A stretch of DNA of 64,000 nt from Halioxenophilus aromaticivorans (GTDB lineage: Bacteria > Pseudomonadota > Gammaproteobacteria > Pseudomonadales > Cellvibrionaceae). The stretch spans positions 4,402,001 through 4,466,000 of the forward strand of contig NZ_AP031496.1 in the NCBI RefSeq assembly GCF_042850945.1. Direction: 5' to 3'. Of the stretch, positions 1 through 8,800 are shown in pieces (the stretch's first letter is position 1; each line of letters starts with the position of its first letter). Made by a program: the position numbers and the translations under genes. Below the pieces are notes generated by a model, which saw only the letters and a program-made list of their open reading frames with translations, made no database searches and had not been told where the DNA came from.

Positions 1-30
1 AACACCGATGCGGGATTTGGCAGTAGACAT
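1..30 (-). CDS. possible 5' end of a gene cut by the window edge
   Basis: Reading the minus strand from position 30, an ATG opens a frame starting MSTAKSRIGV that runs off the window. Ten codons are too few to identify a family, and the ribosome-binding site is weak. It may be no gene at all. Confidence 0.25.
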   Translation of the reverse strand, partial: MSTAKSRIGV

Positions 31-141
31 AAAGTGGATCTTTAGCTTGGGTTATTATTGTTGTCCTTAGTTTTTTAGCAAAGCCGCCCATAGTCGCGCG
101 TTACACATGGCTATGAGCTTTATTGGCGCTTTTTTAGGCAA

Positions 142-175
142 AATCTACGTGGCTTGCCAAAACGCCACGTAGATT
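142..175 (-). terminator. candidate terminator after the cytochrome c gene
   Basis: A perfect 12-bp inverted repeat (AATCTACGTGGC at 142-153, GCCACGTAGATT at 164-175) with a 10-nt loop. Read on the minus strand, downstream of the cytochrome gene, the stem is followed by a short T-rich run, as in an intrinsic terminator. A binding site is an alternative. Confidence 0.55.
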
Positions 176-264
176 AATGGCTCAAGTATTATTGCTACGA
201 CGAATGCCGAGCAACCTTGCACAATCAGTTTCGGTTTGAGCCAACCATACCGTGTATCTGAGCT

Positions 265-660
265 CTAGTCAGCTAAGTGTAATATCCAACCTACCAATTG
301 ATCGGCTTGCTCCTCGTTAAGCACTGCGGAGTTGGGTGGCATAGCAACACCACTTACCTCGCCTTTCCAATGGCTCTGGTAGGGGCTGGAACCTTTTAAG
401 ACCGTTTGTGTTAACTCCTGCTTTGCCTCCGGACGGCCCCGGTATTTCTCGGCCACCTTTTGCCATGCAGGACCAATGGGTTTAAGACCATTAGGGCCCT
501 TGCCGCCAGCGGCTATTGAATGACAAGTGACGCAGCCACTGCTTTGCGCCAAGTTAATCATTTCTACATCATTGCTTGTTTGCTCGGCGCCAACGCCAAC
601 CATAGGCACCCCAGCCAATGCAATGCCCAACAAACCGTAAAGCGGTACCAGAGACTTCAT
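265..660 (-). CDS. secreted class I cytochrome c
   Basis: Small periplasmic c-type cytochrome, an electron carrier between respiratory complexes. The 131-residue product begins MKSLVPLYG with a hydrophobic signal peptide ending near GVGA. A single haem-attachment motif, CVTCHS, follows about residue 42, and VAMPPN near residue 106 supplies the likely axial Met, as in c551/c552-type proteins. A longer upstream reading is possible, but the start at 660 is preceded by AAGGAG and by the signal peptide. The gene stands alone and its partner enzyme is not visible. The family call is firm, the physiological role is not. Confidence 0.85.
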   Translation of the reverse strand: MKSLVPLYGLLGIALAGVPMVGVGAEQTSNDVEMINLAQSSGCVTCHSIAAGGKGPNGLKPIGPAWQKVAEKYRGRPEAKQELTQTVLKGSSPYQSHWKGEVSGVAMPPNSAVLNEEQADQLVGWILHLAD

Positions 661-1421
661 GTCACAACTCCTTAAGACTATTACTGGGTGGTCACGTACC
701 ACCAGTGAAAGCATAAGAAGTTTCTGGCCGGGTTACCTATCCTTCTAAAGTACTGATACCAGGCTTTGCTGACTTACATCAAACCGTGCGGGTAAGAGAG
801 AGCAAGGCTCAGCACAAGCAATTACCGCACCGGCCAGCGCTGGCTTGGATGTAACCGCCACTGCGGATGTAGTCATTGTGCGCGGCGCGTCAGATCAACT
901 GGATTCCGAAACCGTCACCGGCAGCGCAGTAACGGATGAAATTGAGTTCGATACAAATCCTAATCTTTACCTTTGTCATACTTGTCGGACATAAATTGAA
1001 TCTTACAGAGTTTGATTTAAGCAACTGGTGTCAAACCACTGTGTTCTATGTCCTCTTAATTTCCTTTTTCATAGCGGTTTACTTCAACTGCTCATAGCTA
1101 ATCCAAGGATGTTACGCAGACATAGGAAAATGGTTAATAAAGCTATCAAAAAAATCTGAATCAACACAACGAAACGGACTCAGGCGCCTATCGTTTCTAC
1201 TTATTGCCATTATAAAAAAAGACTTATCCCATGCATTGAGTTCACAATTTTAGTATTCTTCTTTCAGGTTCTTTTAGCCACGGCCATCACGAGTGCAGTA
1301 TATTCCGCCTACAGCAAACTAAACATGAATCCCTGAAACCTAAATTCAACTTAGGTCCGAAAACATCTAAGGGGTAGTTTGCAACAACTTCTATTTTCTC
1401 ACAGACCGTCGATAATTGTAG
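661..1421. other. intergenic region with one start-less coding-like stretch
   Basis: No convincing gene. At 773-994 (+) a 73-codon open stretch has no start codon; its middle reads AGLDVTATADVVIVRGASD, with coding-like composition, and may be the remnant of a secreted or repeat-containing protein. The rest is AT-rich and I see nothing in it. Confidence 0.3.
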
Positions 1422-1727
1422 TTAAGCCAACACATCCAACCCCTTATCAGCCACTAAATTAAGCAGCTTTAGCGATGACCTGTTGGTTTTTATAGCACCT
1501 TGCTCCCACTTCTGAACTGTAGATATACTGGTGTTTAAGTAAGCCGCAAACACGCCTTGACTGGCGTGATTTTTCAAGCGAATACGCTTAATTTGCACAG
1601 CGGTATATTCTTTTACCGGAGGCAAATATAAGGCGTCGAACTCACGCAACGTGGCATCTTTCATAACACCGGCAGCGTGCAGATCTTGAGCCGTTTCATG
1701 AACAGAATTCAATATCGATTTACCCAT
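1422..1727 (-). CDS. HigA/XRE-type antitoxin
   Basis: A 101-residue helix-turn-helix protein. Residues 40-95 form an XRE-like DNA-binding domain (SQGVFAAYLNTSISTVQKWE), the arrangement of antitoxins that follow RelE/HigB-like toxins. Its ATG lies inside the end of the restored toxin frame (AATGGGTAA), so the two would be translationally coupled, with toxin first and antitoxin second as in higBA. It would bind toxin and repress the operon promoter. It is intact although the toxin is frameshifted, the usual state of a decaying module. Confidence 0.75.
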   Translation of the reverse strand: MGKSILNSVHETAQDLHAAGVMKDATLREFDALYLPPVKEYTAVQIKRIRLKNHASQGVFAAYLNTSISTVQKWEQGAIKTNRSSLKLLNLVADKGLDVLA

Positions 1728-2093
1728 TTTTCTCTACCTCTATCAACGCGCCATTCTTAATGGCCTCAGTTAATGCTTTGTCACTATAACTCAGCAATTC
1801 TTTTGCCAAGCGCTTCAAGGCATTAAGTTCGTCGACACTAATATTGGCGCGAGCATACTTGGCAAAACCGTAGACAAAAACGCTTTGTCGCCTAAGCGAT
1901 AAGTCAATAAAGTGCGCACACCGCCGCTTTTACCGCGGCCACCCACTGCCATAAGCTTTTTGACAACGTGGCCGCCCAGATCGGCATCAATTAGGCCCCG
2001 CTCGATTTCATCAACGGCGGCCCGCAATGCATCGTCACCCACACCCTCTTTAACCGCCCATTTGCTATACGTTTTGTTTTTAAGTATTCGCAT
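1720..2093 (-). pseudogene. RelE/HigB-like toxin, frameshifted
   Basis: The frame opens MRILKNKTYSKWAVKEG and continues to RGKSGGVRTLLTYRLGDKAF, typical of the short RelE/HigB-like toxins paired with HTH antitoxins. In the normal frame it then runs into unrelated residues and stops at 1815. Adding one T (minus strand) in the homopolymer at 1876-1880 restores the expected continuation, FVYGFAKYARANISVDELNA, through to AIKNGALIEVEKNG and a stop overlapping the antitoxin ATG. So a single-base deletion, or a sequencing error in a five-base run, inactivates a gene of about 124 codons. Such toxins are mRNA interferases. Confidence 0.75.
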
Positions 2094-2345
2094 GAGCTAC
2101 CCTTTCTAACACCGGCAAAGTGTAGCGCCTGGTGTTATACTTTGCCACACCCTCCAAGAACACAAAAACCGGCGCCAACGGGCGCCCTGCCTTACCGTCC
2201 GCCGAGGAGTGGGCAGCTTGCCTGCCCACCCGCAGGGGGATACGCACGGCGGTTGGTGCTGATAAGAAAGCTGAACATTTCCCGTGCGTGAGTTGCTCAC
2301 TTTGTGCGGAGTTAAGCCCCTGGGGGGCTGCGCGGAAGGCGTGGG
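2094..2345. other. gap upstream of the toxin-antitoxin pair
   Basis: Should hold the toxin-antitoxin promoter (minus strand). It contains a GC-rich inverted repeat around 2170-2182 (GGCGCC-type arms) and no convincing gene; short open frames on both strands have no recognisable product. Confidence 0.3.
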
Positions 2346-2735
2346 GGAAAACAGCCAAGCAACCAGCCCGACTGCCCGCCTTTAGCTGCTGACGTTGGCA
2401 CTGGGTTAACTACAAAGCACAAACATATTAGCCGGCAATGGGTTTACCCGAGACGGCGGGCAGTTTTACTCGGGCGGGGAATGAGCGCAGCGAATGGGGG
2501 AGGCTTGGCTAGAAGAGAGGCCGCTTGGACTGGCACGGGGGTTGCCTGGTGGACGGCGGTATAAAGCCTGAATTTATTTTAGCGGCTAAAAAGGGATGAT
2601 AATTTCTCGGCCACTCCAGCAACACCCGTGACAGGCTTAGCAGCCGCATTATTCTACTGTGCAGTGCGAAGCACTGCCCGCAGGCGCGTAGCGCCGGAGG
2701 TCGAACTGTCCAGGTGGCACGATGCAAGACCTTAC
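2346..2735 (-). repeat. cassette-flanking repeat, copy 1
   Basis: Non-coding sequence clearly similar to 4338-4745: both contain the same ordered blocks, such as GGCAATGGGTTTACCCGAG, AATTTATTTTAGCGGCTAAA, CACCCGTGACAGGCTTAGCA and the hairpin GCAGTGCGAAGCACTGC. Each copy follows the stop codon of a minus-strand small gene (immunity at 2738, lipoprotein at 4830). An open frame in it is shared only because the DNA is repeated. No transposase and no clear terminal repeats are visible. It may mark the trailing edge of exchanged Rhs-tip units. Confidence 0.6.
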
Positions 2736-2737
2736 CC

Positions 2738-3130
2738 TCATGCCTGCATTGACAAAACTGAGTCGCAAAAGTCTTGGGGTGGACTGTAATTGTGCTCAAG
2801 AATATAGTGAATAATTAAATCCGGAGCTGCATATAGAGTGTCACTTCCCATTGAAGGAACTCTAAATTCCGCCGACCCCAAGTTGAAATTTTGCCCTAAC
2901 TCATTAGTTACTTTTACCAAACCGGAGGTTTCACACAAATCGCAATAATGAAACCCCCGCGTTTTTACCACCCTTCCATGCCATTTTGACAATAATTTTT
3001 CAGCCAATTCTACATGGGGATTCTCCGAGACATTGTAATCTTCCCCCTTACAAAGCCAGCCTATATTTTTAACGTTTTCGCCCAAACCGTCCGGGTGATA
3101 AGAGTAATCACTTAAATCTTCAAAATACAT
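2738..3130 (-). CDS. candidate immunity protein for the orphan Rhs tip
   Basis: A 130-residue soluble protein beginning MYFEDLSDYSYH, with TRGFHYCDLCETSG in the middle and YAAPDLIIHYILEHNYSPP near the end. The pattern (a CxxC pair, then a YAAP-type C-terminal block) matches a widespread family of small uncharacterised proteins often found beside polymorphic toxins. It sits 23 bp after the displaced Rhs toxin tip on the same strand, the normal place for the cognate immunity gene. GGAG lies 7 nt before its ATG. Role inferred from position. Confidence 0.6.
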   Translation of the reverse strand: MYFEDLSDYSYHPDGLGENVKNIGWLCKGEDYNVSENPHVELAEKLLSKWHGRVVKTRGFHYCDLCETSGLVKVTNELGQNFNLGSAEFRVPSMGSDTLYAAPDLIIHYILEHNYSPPQDFCDSVLSMQA

Positions 3131-3153
3131 TTAACAACTCCAAACTCCATACT

Positions 3154-4311
3154 TCAAAATTTTGACTTCTCGCTAAAACACCAGGCGCATATAGTAGTGT
3201 CTTTGTTATCAATGATGCTTTTAATTTGGGAATTCGACATCTTTGAAACATCGTGGACATTTACATTTGGAGCGCCACCCCATCGAGCAAAATCTTCATC
3301 ATAGAAGGCAGGCTTGTATACTAAGTCGCCATCAGGGGTGCCGTGTGTACCTGTCAAAATATCAACTTGTCCAGAACTGTTATCCACTATACGAGCAAAA
3401 TCATTTTGCGTAATAGCATCTGTGGACACGTGGACACGCCCACCCTCAACTGTTGATTTGGAATAAAACTTCGAGCCTTCGTAAGAGTCGGTTAAGGGGT
3501 CGTAATCTGGTGGAATTATCTCTTTAGGTCTTGATATTGCTCTTACTTGACGATTTGGATCTTCTTTAGCAGCGGTTAGTCCGAGGGGATCTGTCCACTG
3601 TACAGGATTGACTACGTATTTATAATTATTTATCCCCCCCAACAACCCAATAGGATCCTGTTGGGTAAACCGCCCCACCTCCGGATCATAGTACCGAAAC
3701 CGGTTGTAATGCAGCCCGGTCTCTTCATCGAAGTACTGCCCCTGGAAACGCAGATTATTCTCTACTTGTGGGTTATCCGCAAGGGCGAGGCTGCCGTAGG
3801 CTTTGTAGTTGGCGCTCCATACCAGCTTGCCTTGGGCGTTGCTGATTTCTTGTGGGGTGCCTAGGTGGTCTAGGTGGTAGTGATAGATCTTGCCTTGTTC
3901 TACGAAGGCTAGAGGCTTGAAGGTACCCGGCTCGAATAGGTAGGTTTTATCTGCTAAGTAAGGCTCTTTATCCGGGCTGAATTCTTGCTGCTCTCGCCCG
4001 CCTTGCCCATCTTCCCCCACCTCCTGATCCGCGATGTATCGCTCCGATAGCAGTACGTCGTCGTTCCATAGGAACTCGGTGCGGGTTGGGCTATCGTCGA
4101 TAGTGGAGGTTTTACTCACGCGCCGGCCAAGGGCGTCGTATTCGTAGCGGGTGGTAGCTTCGCCGTTGTCTACCTGTATTAATTGGTTGAGGCAGTCGTA
4201 TTGATAGTGGGTGACCAGCTTGCCGCCCTTGCCTCGGCGCTCACACACTCGGTTGCCACGCTGGTCATATTCGTAGTGGCTGTCGCCGTAGAAGCCATTT
4301 AAGACTTCCAA
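3154..4311 (-). CDS. orphan Rhs C-terminal tip with a distinct toxin domain
   Basis: Residues 7-245 nearly duplicate the C-terminal Rhs core of the full-length gene at 5799-10745 (YD-repeats, then RFTQQDPIGLLGG) and end at the autocleavage-type motif VNPVQWTDPLGL. After that comes a different tip of 140 residues. The frame opens with TTG and has no N-terminal Rhs region, so it is a displaced, probably silent, toxin module. The tip begins with a YDPLTD segment also seen in the full-length gene. It contains GTHG (His323) and CAWC (Cys375/Cys378) in an order like the His-Cys dyad of caspase/CHAT peptidases. That enzymatic guess is inference. Confidence 0.75.
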   Translation of the reverse strand: MEVLNGFYGDSHYEYDQRGNRVCERRGKGGKLVTHYQYDCLNQLIQVDNGEATTRYEYDALGRRVSKTSTIDDSPTRTEFLWNDDVLLSERYIADQEVGEDGQGGREQQEFSPDKEPYLADKTYLFEPGTFKPLAFVEQGKIYHYHLDHLGTPQEISNAQGKLVWSANYKAYGSLALADNPQVENNLRFQGQYFDEETGLHYNRFRYYDPEVGRFTQQDPIGLLGGINNYKYVVNPVQWTDPLGLTAAKEDPNRQVRAISRPKEIIPPDYDPLTDSYEGSKFYSKSTVEGGRVHVSTDAITQNDFARIVDNSSGQVDILTGTHGTPDGDLVYKPAFYDEDFARWGGAPNVNVHDVSKMSNSQIKSIIDNKDTTICAWCFSEKSKF

Positions 4312-4337
4312 GCGGCTATTTGGGCTGGGCCGGCACG

Positions 4338-4745
4338 TCTGAAAACAGCCAAGTATTTAGCTCGCACTTAATCGCTGACATGGCACAGCGTTAACTACGA
4401 AGCACGAATAAATTAGACGGCAATGGGTTTACCCGAGCCGGCGAGTAGTTTTACTTAAACGCGGAATGAGTACCGCGAATGAGGGAGGCTAAGCTAGAAG
4501 ACAGGTCGCTAGGACTGGCGCGGGGGTCGCGATGTGTAGGGAAAGCACGAATGCCGCGGGGGCATGGATGCCCAGGAGCGGCCTGGTGGGCGGCGGTAAA
4601 AAGCCTAAATTTATTTTAGCGGCTAAAAGGGAATGATAATTTTTCGGCCACACCAGCAACACCCGTGACAGGCTTAGCAGCCGCATTACTTTACTGTGCA
4701 GTGCGAAGCACTGCCCCCAGCCACGCGTGGCTGGGCTGAACGGAC
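4338..4745 (-). repeat. cassette-flanking repeat, copy 2
   Basis: Second copy of the 2346-2735 element, with an extra stretch of about 50 bp near 4530-4580. It contains the same 7-bp-stem hairpin (GCAGTGC/GCACTGC), followed by a 20-bp perfect palindrome, CCCAGCCACGCGTGGCTGGG. It lies between the orphan Rhs tip and the lipoprotein gene and fills most of the 518-bp gap 4312-4829. No credible protein. Confidence 0.6.
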
Positions 4746-4829
4746 GGTTTGCAGTTGGAATCTGGCGCGGTGTGAGCATGGCGGGCGGGTTGCGCTTTTT
4801 TGCAAGCCGTGTGACATGCGGATAGGTGG

Positions 4830-5345
4830 TTAGAAGTCCAACCTCTCCTGTAGGTCTCCACGAACGTATTCAGTGAAAGAACCTATATTGTGCATTACCG
4901 TTGCTCTAACATAGATAAGTGAACCACCGTTCTGTTCTTCAATCCCAATAACCACCGAGCAATGGGTGCTTCTGCAATTCAATTTATCCCGTTCAAACTC
5001 TTTACGCAGTAGGTAATCAACGTATTTTCCAGCGTTTTTATATGGGATATACATCTTACTACCAGACTCGGCGACCTGCGGTGCGCCGTCAATCGTCGCC
5101 GAAACATAGTTACTCTTTGCAACGACAGGATACTCCTCGGCCAGCTTAGTTAAATGCTCTTTTGTGTCACCCTCAACAAAGAACTCCATTTCGCGAACGG
5201 TCTTCTCAGCTGGCCCATCATCAACTATCACGTCACGATGCTCTACCAACCAATTATCAAGCTTTCTAACGCTGGAACATGAGCACAATAAGACAACACT
5301 TAAAACAAGAAGAAATACTGGCTTTTGATTCTTCTCATATTTCAC
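4830..5345 (-). CDS. small lipoprotein, possible immunity protein
   Basis: A 171-residue product with a GTG start (GGGGGCG eight nt upstream). A basic N-terminus and hydrophobic stretch end in LLCSCSS, so the precursor is probably cleaved and lipidated at a Cys around residues 21-23. The mature part is mixed alpha/beta, with two more cysteines (CRSTHC) that could form a disulfide. No recognised family. Its position between two toxin/immunity sets suggests an envelope-anchored immunity protein for a lost toxin, but this is inference; it could be unrelated cargo. Confidence 0.55.
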   Translation of the reverse strand: MKYEKNQKPVFLLVLSVVLLCSCSSVRKLDNWLVEHRDVIVDDGPAEKTVREMEFFVEGDTKEHLTKLAEEYPVVAKSNYVSATIDGAPQVAESGSKMYIPYKNAGKYVDYLLRKEFERDKLNCRSTHCSVVIGIEEQNGGSLIYVRATVMHNIGSFTEYVRGDLQERLDF

Positions 5346-5397
5346 AATGTACGCCCCCAGATTTTACTACAAGATGCTGTGCGCAGCGTCGAAGACT

Positions 5398-5428
5398 GAA
5401 CTGTCCGGGTGGCACAAAGCAATACCTG
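5398..5428 (-). repeat. short repeat after the Rhs immunity gene
   Basis: GAACTGTCCGGGTGGCAC followed by an A-rich end here, and GAACTGTCCAGGTGGCAC at 2703-2720. Both lie just beyond the stop codon of a minus-strand immunity gene. It looks like the near end of the cassette-flanking element, truncated here. Confidence 0.5.
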
Positions 5429-5448
5429 CCCGCCACCGCTTTTCCATA

Positions 5449-5802
5449 CTACTTATCTAGCTTCACTATCCCGACTATTTCAGACCAATCACTTCGAAGA
5501 AATAAAATTAAGGTTTTATCATCCAATTCATAACTGACTAATAATAATTTGTCTTTAGCCGTTACCAAATAATCCAATAATTCTTTTACACCTGAAAAAC
5601 TCGAATTTATTTCTAGCAAATGTTGGTATCTTCTGGAGTAAATTGTTTCCAGTTGTTTTGGCTCAATAGGGTTTTGAGAAGCCGCTTTTAACTTCCCGCA
5701 CGAGACGTCTTGAGACAATCCATTTGCCAAAGGTTTGCACTCACTACTAAAACAACCTTTTTGTACTAAGCTTTCAACCAAATTTTCAACATGACTGATC
5801 AT
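5449..5802 (-). CDS. candidate immunity protein for the full-length Rhs toxin
   Basis: A 117-residue protein with no signal peptide and no family I recognise. Its ATG overlaps the stop codon of the Rhs gene by 4 nt (ATGA arrangement), so translation is coupled, as expected for an immunity protein made with its toxin. The C-terminal half is predicted helical then strand-rich (LLDYLVTAKDKLLLVSYEL). Since the Rhs tip looks like an ADP-ribosyltransferase, a cytoplasmic binding inhibitor is the natural reading. Role inferred from position only. Confidence 0.6.
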   Translation of the reverse strand: MISHVENLVESLVQKGCFSSECKPLANGLSQDVSCGKLKAASQNPIEPKQLETIYSRRYQHLLEINSSFSGVKELLDYLVTAKDKLLLVSYELDDKTLILFLRSDWSEIVGIVKLDK

Positions 5803-8800
5803 CGCACTTTAGCCCCTGTCACAGGCCCTAATCTCAGAACCTCACTCTCAACAAAGTTATCTGGAGACCAAATCAAATCTTTTCGTTTAACTTGCTGCTC
5901 AAGAATAATCGACTCTGGTTCCGACTTAGCAAATCTTTCTGCGATAGATCTATCGGTTGTCCAAGAAGTAAAGTCGCTTTGATTATCACCAAGGTTATGC
6001 AATTCAACATCTCGATGACCTCCCCAAGGCACAGCATTACCTTCTATTGCGTTCACATAGTCTGGATGATTTGGATGGACACCACGGTACACAATTACTA
6101 ATTCTTCTTGATTCCCGTCTGGAGATCTAAAACCATGTGGGCCGATATGCGTATCAGTTAAAGGATCGTAATTTTCAGGTATTTTTTTGTTTCTATCTGG
6201 ACAATCTTTACTACTCAATCCATAAGGATCAATCCAGCTTATTGGATTCGGAGCATACTGATAGTTGTTTATACCCCCCAACAACCCAATCGGATCCTGT
6301 TGGGTAAACCGCCCCACCTCCGGATCATAGTACCGAAACCGATTGTAGTGCAGCCCGGTCTCTTCATCGAAGTACTGCCCCTGGAAACGCAGATTATTCT
6401 CTACTTGTGGGTTATCCGCAAGGGCGAGGCTGCCGTAGGCTTTGTAGTTGGCGCTCCATACCAGCTTGCCTTGGGCGTTGCTGATTTCTTGTGGGGTGCC
6501 TAGGTGGTCTAGGTGGTAGTGATAGATCTTGCCTTGTTCTACGAAGGCTAGCGGCTTGAAGGTACCCGGCTCGAATAGGTAGGTTTTATCTGCTGGGCTA
6601 GGTTCTTTGCCTGGGCTGAAATCTGGCTTTTCGTGCCTCTCTTGCTGCCCTCGCCCACCCTGCCCATCTTCCCCCGCCTCCTGATCCGCGATGCATCGCT
6701 CCGATAGCAGTACGTCATCGTTCCATAAGAATTCAGTATGGGTTGTGCTATCGTCGATGGTGGTGGTTTTGCTCACTCGCCGGCCCAGGGCGTCGTATTC
6801 GTAGCGGGTGGTAGCTTCGCCGTTGTCTACCTGTATTAATTGGTTGAGGCAGTCGTATTGGTAGTGGGTGACCAGCTTGCCGCCCTTACCTCGGCGCTCA
6901 CACACTCGGTTGCCACGCTGGTCGTATTCGTAGTGGCTGTCGCCGTAGAAGTTGACGCGGTTACCCGTTACTTGTTGGCTGGTATTGGTGTTTGGCTCGG
7001 CGCTGCCCAAAAGGTTGCCGGCCGGGTCGTGAACGAAGGTCTCTGGCTGGGGCCCAGTGACTTGTACTAGCCGGTCTACGCTGTCGTAATGGTAGTGGCT
7101 GGTGCCTCGGCGTAAGTCGTCGATTTGGCTGAGTTGGCCGGCCGTGTTATAGCCATAGCGTCGCTCGTTTACGGTGCTCCCGTGCTCCCCGGTAGATGTT
7201 AGCTTAAGCAATTTCTGCCGCTGCAAACGGCCCTGCGGGTCATAGCCCTGCTCGGTTTTTAATTGGTTGCCGTGTAGGCGATTGGTTTCTCGGCCAAGTT
7301 CGTCTCGGTCTATGCCTGCCACCAGGTGGCCATCGAGCGAAACTTCACTGAGCAAGCCAGCATCGCTGTATTGGTAGGCTACACGGTTGCCATCCGGTAG
7401 CTTACTGGCGATGCGGCGGCCCAGGGCATCGTATTGATGATAAATAGATTGGCCGCCCTGGCTCACTTGCGTTGGCCGGCCTACGGCATCGTAAGCCCAG
7501 CTTAACGTCTGCGCTGGGTTATTGGCTGCGGTTAAGCGGCCAGACTTGTCGTAATAGAATTGCTTAAGTTTTCGCTTAGTGGCTTTACCGTTATCCACCT
7601 CCAACCATTGCTCTAGCAACTGGCCGCGGTTGTTGCGTAAATAACTCAGCCGCTGCAAGCATTGGCCGGTTACTGGGCAGGTCTCCTCGCTGGCCGCCAG
7701 CTCACCCGCGCGGGAGTATTGATAACGCTGGGTTCTGCCATCAAAACCAATTTCTTCTATTAAGCGCTCGTTGAGGTCGTATTTGAGTTGGTATTGCTCA
7801 CCGTTTTGGTTGGTTAGCCCAATTAGGTTACGCTCGCCATCGTACTGGTAGGCTAAGGTGTGGCCCAGTGAATCCACTCGTTTTACAACTTGCGAAAGCC
7901 CGTTGTAACAATATTGCGTTACATTGCCATCCGTGCCGGTATGCTCGGTTAATAACCCTAAGCTGTTGTAGCGGTAGGCTTGGCTTGCGCCATCAGCCGT
8001 GGTGACCTGCGTACAGCGGCCGGTTTCATCATAACGGTAGCTGGTTCTGGATTTATCCGCCTGGATAACAGCTTCTACTAAGCCTTCGCTGTTGCGCTTG
8101 TAACGGGTGTGCTGGCCCAGTGGATTGCGGATGGCGGTGAGCAGGCCTTGGTTGTCCCACAGGTAATGCCAGGTTTGGCCTAGTGGGTTAGTAATGCTTC
8201 TCGGTAAGCCCAGCGCATTGTATGCGTATTGAAAGCACTCACCCGCGGGGTTGGTTTGGCTGGCCAATAGGCCATTTGCGGTATACGTTTTGCGCCAGGG
8301 CTGGCCTAATTGATCCGTGGTTTCCAGCACGTTACCTTGGGCATCCCGCCGAAATCTTACGATCTCGCCGTCCCGGCCAACGGTTTTTACCAATCGCTGT
8401 TGGGTGTCGTACTCAAATGACTGTGCTCGGCCAAGTGAATCTGTAATTTGTGTAATATTGCCCCAAAGGTCGTATCGGTACCGGGTTTCGCCACCTTCTT
8501 GATCGCGATGTACCAGAGGCTGACCAGCGTCGTTGAACTGGTAATATTCGATACCGCCTCGGGTATCGGTTATTTCAACGGCTTTGTTTTCTGTTAGCCA
8601 GCGGAAACGATAGTCGTAAGTGGGCTGGCCATCGATGCTGTCTCCCCAGTTGCGAATGCAGCGGCCACGGTTACTGTTTTGCGTCCACTTAAAGTGAAAA
8701 CTGTAACCACTTTTGAGTGTTCTTTTTTGAATAACGTGATTACTGTACTGGTAACGTTCGGCATTGCCTTGCGCATCGTAGGCTGCTACTAGGTCGTTAT

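Noticed and set aside
2509..2799. 96-codon open frame (minus) sharing a WPxNYH/LAAKIN-like segment with one at 4489-4779
   Set aside because: The shared stretch is explained by the repeated non-coding DNA; no start signal, no family, and it overlaps the end of the immunity gene.
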